A stretch of DNA of 10,755 bases from contig CANGMY010000035.1 in assembly GCA_947455015.1 (NCBI GenBank), forward strand, positions 1 through 10,755, read 5' to 3'. The translations under genes and the position numbers were made by a program. The stretch is from Microthrixaceae bacterium. GTDB lineage: Bacteria > Actinomycetota > Acidimicrobiia > Acidimicrobiales > Acidimicrobilacustridaceae. Positions within the stretch are counted from its first letter, which is position 1. Every line of letters begins with the position of its first letter. The notes under the pieces are model-generated. The model did no database searches and was not told the DNA's origin. It worked only from the letters and a program-made list of their open reading frames with translations. Shown here one piece after another: positions 1 through 6,719 of the stretch.

Positions 1-647
1 CGCTGTGCATCGAGATTGCCAAGGCGAATCTCGGAGTCGAGTCCGAGTTTGATTCGAGCAACGCCGTTGGCGATCTTGCGCGTGACGAACTCAAGACCGC
101 GGCGCGGACTTTCGTGATTGAAAAGGATTCCGGAACTCGCGTGCATGTCGTAGCTCTCGCGGTAATTCACGGTGATCCAATGTCCGTAGAGCTTTGCGAC
201 GCCGTAAGGGCTGCGCGGGTAGAACGGTGTCGATTCGCGCTGCGGAACTTCAACAACCTTGCCGAACATTTCTGATGAGCTCGCTTGGTAGAAGCGAACG
301 TCGTGATCGGCGAGCCGAATTGCGTCAAGGAGGCGAGTGACGCCAAGAGCAGTTGTTTCGCCCGTGAGAACTGGTTGGCCAAATGAGGTCTGTACAAACG
401 ACTGGGCAGCAAGGTTGTAGACCTCGTCGGGCTTGTGGTCGCGCATGATGTGAATCATCGAGACCTCGTCGAGGAGGTCTCCGGGGACCAATTCGAGGTC
501 GTCTTGAAGGTGGCCGATTCGTTCGAAGTTCAGCGTGGAACTCCGACGGACCATTCCGACGACGTGGTAACCCTTGGCCAGAAGCAGTTCGGCAAGATAT
601 GAGCCGTCCTGACCAGTGATTCCTGTGATGAGTGCGCGTTTGCTCAT
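1..647 (-). CDS. gmd: GDP-mannose 4,6-dehydratase, C-terminal part beyond window
   Basis: This cytoplasmic NAD(P)-dependent short-chain dehydrogenase-type enzyme converts GDP-D-mannose to GDP-4-keto-6-deoxy-D-mannose, the first step towards GDP-D-rhamnose, GDP-L-fucose and related sugars. I translated the minus strand from the ATG at 647-645; 215 complete codons are visible of a family that is usually about 320-370 aa. Visible hallmarks are the N-terminal nucleotide-binding motif GITGQDGSYLAE (residues 9-20), RRSST (34-38), the NLAAQSFV block (78-85), SSSEMFG (123-129) with the expected catalytic Glu126, the catalytic pair Tyr148 and Lys152 in SPYGVAK, and FNHESPRRG (176-184). The segment ends in GNLDAQR, the start of another strongly conserved Gmd block. 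It is the last visible gene of the leftward operon, 94 nt after rmd. No residue looks damaged. Identity is essentially certain; only the C-terminus is unseen. Confidence 0.97.
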   Translation of the reverse strand, partial: MSKRALITGITGQDGSYLAELLLAKGYHVVGMVRRSSTLNFERIGHLQDDLELVPGDLLDEVSMIHIMRDHKPDEVYNLAAQSFVQTSFGQPVLTGETTALGVTRLLDAIRLADHDVRFYQASSSEMFGKVVEVPQRESTPFYPRSPYGVAKLYGHWITVNYRESYDMHASSGILFNHESPRRGLEFVTRKIANGVARIKLGLDSEIRLGNLDAQ

Positions 648-693
648 TGTTTGATTCCGCTCGGGGAGTGGGGGCATCGCCCGTGGTCTAGAG

Positions 694-699
694 ATTCTA
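694..699 (-). promoter_or_regulatory. Possible -10 element for gmd
   Basis: The 94-nt gap between the rmd stop and the gmd start contains TAGAAT on the minus strand, a good match to the actinobacterial -10 consensus TANNNT. It would give a 5' leader of roughly 40 nt for gmd. I see no convincing -35 box 16-18 nt upstream, which is common in this phylum. The gap is long compared with the 1-9 nt spacing elsewhere in this operon, which is why an internal promoter is plausible. The only Shine-Dalgarno-like sequence before gmd is a weak CGGA. Confidence 0.3.
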
Positions 700-741
700 C
701 GGGCCGATGCGGCCTCGGGGTTGTTACGACAAAATCCGGCG

Positions 742-1650
742 TCATCGTTGATCCATTACGGCGAATCGATACTCGTCGAGGATGTCGTGAAGCGTGGTTT
801 CGAGAGGAATCTCGGGGGTCCATCCCGTTGCTTCGATCAGTCGGGTCGGATCTCCGCGAAGTACGGGCGTTTCGACGGGCCGCTGAAGTTCAGGATCAGC
901 TTCGAGTTGCATTGGCGAATTGGCGAGATCGACAAGGCGCTCTGCGAGATCGCCAATCGTGAGATCACGGCCGGTGCAGACGTTGTACGCCGCTCCGGGC
1001 TCTCCGCGTTCCATGAGAAGTCTGTACGCGCGCACGACATCGCGAACGTCGGTGATGTCGCGGCGAGGCGTGAGGTTCCCGACAGGTACTGAACGCAATC
1101 CGTCTCGCTCGTTGATGGCAATTCGCTCAGCGATTGCTGGAGCGACGAAGCGTGTGGTTTGCCCCGGGCCGAGGTGGTTGAAGGCGCGAACGCGGATCGT
1201 TTCAAGTTGGTGGCCGAGCCATGCCTGCAGCGCCAGTTGGTCGGCAGCGACTTTGCTCGCTGCGTAGGGAGTGACTGGTCGGAAAGGGGTCGATTCGTTG
1301 ATCGGCAACTCTTCAGGAGTGACATGGCCGTAGATGTCGGCGCTACTCACGGCTAGGACGCGGGGTTTTCCGTTGTTCACGCATGCCTGAAGGAGATTGA
1401 GCGTGCCTTCGGCGTTCACACGGAAGGCATCGAGTGGAAAATCCCATGACGCGCCAACATCGCTCCATCCGCCGAGGTGGTACACGACATCGGGCTTGAT
1501 GTCGGCGAGAAGGTCGGCGACGGCGATGGGATCAAGCAGGTCGGGGCCTTCGGCTCGGTCAACTCCGATGACGGTGTCGCCCTTAAGAGTCAAATGTGCG
1601 CACAGGTGACGTCCGACAAAGCCGGCCGCGCCGGTGACTAAAGCCTTCAC
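742..1650 (-). CDS. rmd: GDP-4-keto-6-deoxy-D-mannose reductase, Rmd type
   Basis: This 302-aa extended short-chain dehydrogenase is predicted to reduce the Gmd product at C4 with NAD(P)H, giving GDP-D-rhamnose in the cytoplasm. The Rossmann motif GAAGFVG lies at residues 7-13. The active-site Ser is in VSSADIYG (101-108), and the catalytic Tyr129 and Lys133 lie in PYAASK. The FNHLGPGQ block (157-164) is typical of Rmd, whereas L-fucose synthases (WcaG/Fcl) carry a different segment here. RRDITDVRDVVRAY (196-209) is the usual cofactor/substrate-side helix of this family. Length is normal. The start is GTG at 1650, preceded by AGGA with 7 nt spacing; this AGGA overlaps the stop codon of the upstream glycosyltransferase, and the gap is only 9 nt. 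The adjacent gmd strongly supports the assignment. The exact stereochemistry (D-rhamnose versus 6-deoxy-D-talose) cannot be proven from sequence. Confidence 0.88.
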   Translation of the reverse strand: MKALVTGAAGFVGRHLCAHLTLKGDTVIGVDRAEGPDLLDPIAVADLLADIKPDVVYHLGGWSDVGASWDFPLDAFRVNAEGTLNLLQACVNNGKPRVLAVSSADIYGHVTPEELPINESTPFRPVTPYAASKVAADQLALQAWLGHQLETIRVRAFNHLGPGQTTRFVAPAIAERIAINERDGLRSVPVGNLTPRRDITDVRDVVRAYRLLMERGEPGAAYNVCTGRDLTIGDLAERLVDLANSPMQLEADPELQRPVETPVLRGDPTRLIEATGWTPEIPLETTLHDILDEYRFAVMDQR

Positions 1651-1659
1651 GATGCGATC

Positions 1660-2784
1660 CTAGGCCCGGGCCGCGCACGCAAGTTCGAACAGTGCGACCA
1701 ATTCGTCGGTCGAACGATCCCACGAAAAATGAGTCAGTCTCTCGTTGCCGGCGGCAACGAGAGATCTGGCCACTTCTTCATCATCGAGAACTTTTTCGAC
1801 TGCGATCACCAAGGTCTCTACATCACCGGGTTCTGCCCATTCCGCGGCGGCTCCGAGAACTTCGGGAAGGGATCCGGTTCGCGTCGCGACCACTGGAACA
1901 CCTGCCGCCATTGCTTCAAGCGGGGGGATTCCAAAGCCTTCGAGAAGTGAGGGATACACAAATGCTCGGGTACCAGCGAGCAGATTGTCGCGGTCGGAGT
2001 CGGAGAGCCAACCGGTGCGTTGAATTCGTGATCGGTTCGGCGAACTGTCGATGACTTCTTTCACTGCATCAACGCCCCAACCGTCAGGACCAGCAATGAC
2101 GAGGTGGAGATTCGGTCGTTTCGGTGCGATCGCGTCGAAGGCTCGAACAAGTGAAGGAATGTCTTTGCGGGGCTCGATAGTTCCGAGCGAGAGCAGGTAG
2201 TCATCGACGCCGGCGAAGGCGCGACCGCGTTCGGCGCGTTCGGCGCGGGTGGCATCTTCGATTTGTTGCGGACCACCGAGATGAATCGCTCGTACTCGGT
2301 GTGGCTCGACGTTGAGAGTAGAAACCACATCATCGGCGACGGCTTGCGATGGAGTGTGAATCCACGCTCCGTCCAGAATTTCTCGGCGGAGCAGCGCAGG
2401 CACCTGTTGCACGTCGTTGGTGCACATTTCGGGGAAATGCACCGCTGTCAGATCGTGCACCATGACAACGCGTGCAGCGTTCTTTGCCGGTGGAACGACG
2501 TAATTCGGACCCCAGACGAGATCAATGTCGCCTGTCCACCACTCGATCGGAGGCCATGGGCCGCGTCGCCAAAGCGCCCGAAGCGGGCGGGCGACCATCG
2601 GACGTCGATGGGCATGAACTCCAGGAGGGAGCTCATCAAGCATTGGACCTGCGCCGCGACGTGAGACCGCAAACGCTGAAATATCGAGACCAGGTCGAGC
2701 CAAACGATGGAGGTATGTGCGGGTGACACCGCCGATACCCGTTCGGTGCCCGATCAGTGACGTTGCGTCGGCCGCTATGCGCAC
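1660..2784 (-). CDS. GT4-family glycosyltransferase, possibly a D-rhamnosyl or mannosyl transferase
   Basis: This 374-aa retaining glycosyltransferase has a GT-B fold and is cytoplasmic or peripheral at the membrane. The N-terminal half has the Gly-rich acceptor-side loop GIGGV (16-20) and MVHDLTAVHFPE (108-119). The C-terminal half has SLGTIEPRKD (199-208), with the Arg-Lys pair that contacts the donor diphosphate, AGPDGWG (231-237), and the EX7E motif EGFGIPPLE (282-290) followed by AMAAGVPVVA. I chose the GTG at 2784 because the protein then begins VRIAADATSL, the usual GT4 beta-strand start, and because it lies one base after the TGA of the upstream small gene. A TTG at 2820 would add 12 residues but has no ribosome binding site. 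Its place upstream of rmd and gmd suggests that GDP-D-rhamnose is the donor; GDP-mannose is the alternative. No signal peptide or membrane span is seen. Confidence 0.92.
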   Translation of the reverse strand: MRIAADATSLIGHRTGIGGVTRTYLHRLARPGLDISAFAVSRRGAGPMLDELPPGVHAHRRPMVARPLRALWRRGPWPPIEWWTGDIDLVWGPNYVVPPAKNAARVVMVHDLTAVHFPEMCTNDVQQVPALLRREILDGAWIHTPSQAVADDVVSTLNVEPHRVRAIHLGGPQQIEDATRAERAERGRAFAGVDDYLLSLGTIEPRKDIPSLVRAFDAIAPKRPNLHLVIAGPDGWGVDAVKEVIDSSPNRSRIQRTGWLSDSDRDNLLAGTRAFVYPSLLEGFGIPPLEAMAAGVPVVATRTGSLPEVLGAAAEWAEPGDVETLVIAVEKVLDDEEVARSLVAAGNERLTHFSWDRSTDELVALFELACAARA

Positions 2785-2785
2785 G

Positions 2786-3007
2786 TCAACGACGTCCGCG
2801 CTCAGCGACGAGCGAGGCAAGGGTGTTGATCGTCGTAGTCAGCGTTTGTGCCAGCTCAGTGGGGGAAGGGAGGTTGACTCCGTTGGCTTGCTCCCATTCG
2901 CGGCGCTGCACCTGCAATCGGTTGAACCCGAGAATTCCGAAGCCAAGGCCGACGCTGAGGGCCTCATGGGCCGCACGTCGGAGAGGGTCACACGCTGCAT
3001 TTTCCAC
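2786..3007 (-). CDS. Small unrecognised protein, first gene of the sugar operon
   Basis: I cannot assign a function to this 73-aa protein. It begins at GTG 3007 and ends at a TGA one base before the GT4 start, so the two genes look translationally coupled. The N-terminal third holds a short hydrophobic Gly-rich stretch, ALSVGLGFGILGF (residues 16-28), followed by a charged amphipathic segment, NRLQVQRREWEQ (29-40). The C-terminal part (50-70) is a Thr/Leu/Ala-rich amphipathic helix. Short actinobacterial proteins with this hydrophobic-then-QRRE layout are familiar to me as uncharacterised membrane-associated helices, but that is recollection, not a search. A -10 element 7 nt upstream fits leaderless expression. 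The opposite strand is also open here, but the long plus-strand gene has a well-placed start further right, so this reading is preferred. Confidence 0.65.
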   Translation of the reverse strand: MENAACDPLRRAAHEALSVGLGFGILGFNRLQVQRREWEQANGVNLPSPTELAQTLTTTINTLASLVAERGRR

Positions 3008-3034
3008 GGGGGTCAGCGTAGACGGGGGTCAGCG
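3006..3034. repeat. Perfect 13-bp direct repeat in the divergent promoter
   Basis: ACGGGGGTCAGCG occurs at 3006-3018 and again at 3022-3034, separated by TAG, giving a 16-bp period. The left copy overlaps the GTG start codon and most of the proposed -10 of the leftward small gene. A regulator bound here would block that promoter and could also affect the rightward one. No palindrome is visible within the unit, so direct-repeat binding or a simple tandem duplication are both possible. Confidence 0.75.
3015..3020 (-). promoter_or_regulatory. -10 element for leaderless transcription of the small gene
   Basis: TACGCT on the minus strand matches TANNNT. Exactly 7 nt separate it from the GTG at 3007, which would make the first base of the start codon the likely first transcribed base. 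No Shine-Dalgarno sequence precedes that GTG, which is consistent with leaderless translation, common in actinobacteria. This is a prediction from spacing alone. Confidence 0.4.
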
Positions 3035-3061
3035 GGATCTGACAGTGGGACGACTACCCTC

Positions 3062-3065
3062 GGAG
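3062..3065 (+). promoter_or_regulatory. Ribosome binding site that fixes the GT2 start at 3072
   Basis: GGAG lies 6 nt before the GTG at 3072. The reading frame stays open upstream to 2757 and has another GTG at 3045, but only the 3072 start has a correctly spaced Shine-Dalgarno sequence. The upstream part of the frame also overlaps the opposite-strand small gene and carries no recognisable protein sequence. Confidence 0.6.
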
Positions 3066-3071
3066 ACCGTT

Positions 3072-6000
3072 GTGACTGTTCCTGATCCCCCTTCCACGCC
3101 GGCCCCCGGGCCGATTGCGGACCCGGTCCCCGCTTTTGGAGGCGGGTCGGTGCCCTCAGCGGACGCTGAATCAGAGTCGGTCTTTGACGAACTCTTCGCT
3201 GCGCTGAGTCGAAACGCGGCAGTCCCGGTCGGCTCCACTCCGCCCGAATCGAGTTTCGAGGCCTTGTTCGAGGCGGAAGAGCCGGAAGGCCCCGCTCCAG
3301 CTGTCGTCGCTGTGATGGTGGCGCACGACCCGGGCGCCTGGTTCGAAGAAACCCTCGCCAGCATTCGTGCTCAGGATTATTCCGCGCTGTCGGTACTGGT
3401 GATTGATGCTGCGAGTGCCGATGAAGATGGCCTCCGAGATCGGGTCGGTGCCGTTCTTCCCGATGCCCATCTCCGTCGACTTCCCGAAAATGCCGGCTAT
3501 GCCGTTTCCGCCAACGAATCCCTTGCTGCGGTTCAGGGAGCGGCGTTCTATTTGTTCTGCCACGACGACGTTCGCCTCGAACCCGATGCCGTTCGATTGC
3601 TCGTTGAGGAGGCATTTCGTTCGAATGCCGGAATCGTTGGTCCAAAACTTGTCGAATGGAACGACGCTCGTCGCCTTCTTTCTGTAGGAATGGGTGCTGA
3701 CCGGTTTGGTCATCCTGCGGCCTACGTCGAACGCGGCGATCTCGATCAAGAGCAGCACGACGCAGTTCGCGATGTCTTCTTCATTCCGGGTGCGGTCACG
3801 CTGATCCGAGCCGATCTTTTCGAGGCTCTCGGTGGTTACGACGCTGCGATTTCGTTCCACGGCGAAGATCTTGAAATTTGTTGGCGGGCTCATGTGGCCG
3901 GAGCTCGCGTCATCGTGGCTCCAGCAGCCCGCGTCGCTCATCTTGAAGCGCTCGGTATTCGTCGCCCGACTGATGATCGTCGTCGCTTGCAGGCCCGTCA
4001 TCGCTTACGAGCGATGCGCGACTCCGACACACTTGCTACACGTGTGAGGGCAACACCTGAAGCCTTTGTTCTTTCGTTTATGGAAATCGTGCAGGCAGTG
4101 GTGCTGGGTCACTTCCGCCGTGCTCGAGACATTTGGTCAGCCTGGACGTGGAACTCACGGAATTCTTCGACCGCTCGATCGCGTCGCGCATCGCTCGCAG
4201 CGATTCGACGTGTCCCCGACAGCGAAGTTCACGCATTCCAATCGCGCGGCAGTTCGCGTCTTACCGGTTTCATGCGGCAGAGAATCGTTCGCTCAGAAGC
4301 CGCTGCCGGCGGTCGCGAACTCATGTCGAACCTCCGCGATGCTCGTTCGGCAACGCCCTTTGTCATTTGGGTGCTGATGATCGCGTTCCTTCTCGCTGGC
4401 GGACGTGAACTGGTTCTGCACGGCGTTCCGGCGGTCGGCGACTTTGTGCGATTGCTTCCGCCTGGACAGATGCTTGAACGCTGGTTCAGCGGTTATCAGT
4501 CGGTCGGACTCGGATCCACGGCTCCCGCTCCCACAGGTTTTGGCGCGCTCGGCGCACTCGGGTATCTGTTTCTCGGTGCCACCGGGTTATTGCGCGGCGT
4601 CTTGATCCTCGGTCTTTGGCCGTTGGGTGTCTTGGGGATGTGGCGCCTCACTCGTCCAGTTACGTCTCAGCGTTCGCGGCTTCTCGCGTCGGTTGTTTAT
4701 TTGATCGTTCCGATTGCGTCGAACGCGATGGCGCAAGGTCAGTGGGGGACACTCGTTCTCTACGCGTTGCTTCCGTGGGTTGTTGCACAACTTGCACTCG
4801 CTAGCGGTCTCGCTCCGTTTGGAACTCTCGGCGACCAAGCCGGACCTGGAGTTCGTACGCGTCCCTTGGTGCATCGGATCTTGGCTGTTGGTTTGTTCGT
4901 GGCGCTCGGAGCGATCATCGATCCATCGGTGATCGTGGTTGTTGTTGGCGCTTCGATTGCGTTTGCAATCGGCGGCTGGGTTGTCGGTCAACTTGCAGGA
5001 AGTGGTCGAATCCTGCTGGTCGGACTTGGTGGTTCGGTAGTTGCGCTTGTTCTGCATCTTCCATGGAGTCTCGGATTTCTTGATGGTTGGGATGCGCTTG
5101 TTGGCGTTTCGTCCAACGGCGGGTTTCCGCTTCGCCTCGGCGATGTACTTCGATTCGGAACGGGCCCCTTTGGCACTGGCGTGTTTGGTTGGCTCCTTCT
5201 CCTCACTGCGTTGTTGCCACTCTTCATCGGCCGTCAGTGGCGACTTTCGTGGGCAGTTCGCGGATGGGTGCTCGCGTTGTTTGGATTCGGGCTTGCGTGG
5301 GGTGTCGGCCAAAACTGGATGGCGTCGTATCTGCCAGCGCCATCAATGCTTCTTGTACCGGCGGCTCTTGGAGTTGCACTCGCTGCTGGATTAGGTATGG
5401 CGGCGTTCGAAATCGATCTTCCCGACTACCACTTTGGTTGGCGCCAAATCGTTTCCCTCCTCGCCGCCGTGGCTTTTATCGGCGCACTCGGACCGGCTCT
5501 CATGTCATCGCTTTCCGGACGCTGGGACATGCCCCGCGGCGATTTCAACCAATCACTGTCGTTCCTCGGCGACGGAACCACCGACGGCTCGTACCGAGTG
5601 CTCTGGGTCGGCGATGCATCGGCCCTTCCGCTTCAAGGATGGTCACTCGACGCTCCTGCAGTGGACAATCTCGGACCCGACCGCACGCTCGCGTTTGGAA
5701 CGACCGTTTCGGGCACTCCGACAATTGCCGAGCAGTGGCCGGGTTCTGATTCGGGGGCAACGAGCAATCTGGCACGAGCACTGCAAACTGCAGCAGACGG
5801 AGGCACTGCCCGTTTGGGAGCACTGCTCTCGCCGATGGCCGTGCGTTACGTCGTCGTGCCAGTCGCACCGGCACCCGATCCGTACGCTCGTTCCCGTGCC
5901 TCTGTTCCGACTGATCTGCTGTCTGTCCTCGACGCGCAACTTGATCTTGCATCGATCACGGTAAATCCGGGCGTGCGTGTGTATCGCAACTCGGCGTGGG

Positions 6001-6719
6001 CACCAGGTATCGCCCAATTGCCCACCGATACACAGTTGCCGAATGGGGGACCGCTCCTTACCGACCGCACTGACCTTGCGCTGCAAGGGTCGACTGCTGT
6101 TCTTACAGATTCCACAGGATTTGCGGAAAGTAAGGGTGAGTTGTCGGGAGCCGGAGAGATTTACGTCGCCTCGGCGGGAAATGGTTGGGAGCTCAAAGTC
6201 GATGGTCAATCGCTGCAGAGAACTTCCGCTTTTGGTTGGTCAAACGTCTTTACGGCGGACGAAGGCGGTGCTGCAACACTTTCGTTCCAAACGCCGGTAA
6301 CGCGTGGGCTGCTCCTTGTTGGACAGGCAGCGCTCTGGATTCTCGTGGTCGTCTATCTCCTTCGCGTGCGGGTCCGTGAAGATGAACGCACCGACTTGTT
6401 GGCAGTTGAAGGTGAGGCACCCGACGAGTTAATTGACGCCGAGGTATTGGCCGAACCATTCGCTCTTGTTGATGCGGTCATGCTCACCGAATTCATCGAA
6501 TCTCCGGCAACGGTTGACGCTGCTTCAACTGGTGTTGAGGGCATCGACATTGAATCTCTGATCGTTCCTGACGCCGAACCGACCAATGCCGCAGAAACAA
6601 TTGCCGACTCCGTAGTCGAAGAGTCCACCGAGGGACAACGCGCAGACGCAATGACTTCCGAAGAGTCCGATGATTTCTGGAAGACGCGCCGTCGAGGGCT
6701 TCGGAGGCGTTCAAATTGA
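3072..6719 (+). CDS. GT2 glycosyltransferase fused to a polytopic membrane module
   Basis: This is a 1215-aa bifunctional-looking envelope protein. Residues 1-75 are Pro/acid-rich and probably disordered. A cytoplasmic inverting GT2 domain spans about 78-300: VVAVMVAHDPG, the donor-side NAGYAVSAN (140-148), CHDDVRLE with Asp165-Asp166 as the DXD-type metal site, FIPGAVTLIRADLF (237-250), and HGED (263-266) with downstream WR as the acceptor/base region, as in rhamnosyl- and galactofuranosyltransferase-like GT2s. From about 428 to 812 I count some 12 hydrophobic spans. A soluble, probably extracytoplasmic domain follows (813-1077), containing MAVRYVVVP (922-930), a stretch reminiscent of YfhO/arabinofuranosyltransferase-like membrane proteins. 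One last span lies at 1079-1097, then an acidic tail ending in RRRGLRRRSN. The start is GTG 3072. The stop overlaps the next gene by 4 nt. The GT2 identity is firm. A second GT-C activity is inference, and the acceptor and polymer are unknown. Confidence 0.93.
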   Translation: MTVPDPPSTPAPGPIADPVPAFGGGSVPSADAESESVFDELFAALSRNAAVPVGSTPPESSFEALFEAEEPEGPAPAVVAVMVAHDPGAWFEETLASIRAQDYSALSVLVIDAASADEDGLRDRVGAVLPDAHLRRLPENAGYAVSANESLAAVQGAAFYLFCHDDVRLEPDAVRLLVEEAFRSNAGIVGPKLVEWNDARRLLSVGMGADRFGHPAAYVERGDLDQEQHDAVRDVFFIPGAVTLIRADLFEALGGYDAAISFHGEDLEICWRAHVAGARVIVAPAARVAHLEALGIRRPTDDRRRLQARHRLRAMRDSDTLATRVRATPEAFVLSFMEIVQAVVLGHFRRARDIWSAWTWNSRNSSTARSRRASLAAIRRVPDSEVHAFQSRGSSRLTGFMRQRIVRSEAAAGGRELMSNLRDARSATPFVIWVLMIAFLLAGGRELVLHGVPAVGDFVRLLPPGQMLERWFSGYQSVGLGSTAPAPTGFGALGALGYLFLGATGLLRGVLILGLWPLGVLGMWRLTRPVTSQRSRLLASVVYLIVPIASNAMAQGQWGTLVLYALLPWVVAQLALASGLAPFGTLGDQAGPGVRTRPLVHRILAVGLFVALGAIIDPSVIVVVVGASIAFAIGGWVVGQLAGSGRILLVGLGGSVVALVLHLPWSLGFLDGWDALVGVSSNGGFPLRLGDVLRFGTGPFGTGVFGWLLLLTALLPLFIGRQWRLSWAVRGWVLALFGFGLAWGVGQNWMASYLPAPSMLLVPAALGVALAAGLGMAAFEIDLPDYHFGWRQIVSLLAAVAFIGALGPALMSSLSGRWDMPRGDFNQSLSFLGDGTTDGSYRVLWVGDASALPLQGWSLDAPAVDNLGPDRTLAFGTTVSGTPTIAEQWPGSDSGATSNLARALQTAADGGTARLGALLSPMAVRYVVVPVAPAPDPYARSRASVPTDLLSVLDAQLDLASITVNPGVRVYRNSAWAPGIAQLPTDTQLPNGGPLLTDRTDLALQGSTAVLTDSTGFAESKGELSGAGEIYVASAGNGWELKVDGQSLQRTSAFGWSNVFTADEGGAATLSFQTPVTRGLLLVGQAALWILVVVYLLRVRVREDERTDLLAVEGEAPDELIDAEVLAEPFALVDAVMLTEFIESPATVDAASTGVEGIDIESLIVPDAEPTNAAETIADSVVEESTEGQRADAMTSEESDDFWKTRRRGLRRRSN
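6703..6707 (+). promoter_or_regulatory. Strong ribosome binding site for a TTG start
   Basis: GGAGG inside the last codons of the GT2 gene lies 8 nt before the TTG at 6716. It decides this rare start codon for the DUF5719 gene. The TTG overlaps the upstream TGA as TTGA, so the pair is both ribosome-site driven and positioned for translational coupling. Confidence 0.75.

Larger units (their letters stand above)
3008..3071. promoter_or_regulatory. Divergent promoter region between the two operons
   Basis: These 64 nt separate the leftward sugar operon from the rightward GT2 operon and must hold both start regions. On the minus strand TACGCT (3020-3015) fits TANNNT and lies 7 nt before the GTG at 3007. 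On the plus strand TACCCT (3055-3060) also fits TANNNT but would place transcription start only a few bases before the GTG at 3072, after the GGAG ribosome site, so it is less convincing. Neither has a clear -35 box. A perfect 13-bp direct repeat sits in the same interval. Confidence 0.5.

Noticed and set aside
702..714. GC hairpin between rmd and gmd (GGCCG-ATG-CGGCC)
   Set aside because: Only 5 bp and no T-run on either strand, so not a credible terminator.
651..962. 103-aa plus-strand open frame over the rmd-gmd gap and rmd 3' end
   Set aside because: It overlaps a well-supported minus-strand reductase and has no family pattern; Arg/Gly-rich composition fits a shadow frame.
2785..2820. 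TTG start at 2820 for the GT4 gene
   Set aside because: No ribosome site, and it adds 12 residues before the normal GT4 first strand; the GTG at 2784 sits one base after the preceding stop.
2757..3071. Upstream extension of the GT2 frame by 105 codons
   Set aside because: It overlaps the opposite-strand small gene, has no recognisable domain and no ribosome site; the GTG at 3072 has GGAG 6 nt upstream.
3171..4001. 276-aa open frame on the minus strand
   Set aside because: It is antisense to the GT2 domain, which has clear motifs; its sequence has no recognisable family pattern.
4587..5312. 241-aa open frame on the minus strand, rich in Arg, Asn and Lys
   Set aside because: Antisense to the membrane spans of the GT2 fusion; the polar composition is what complementing hydrophobic codons gives.
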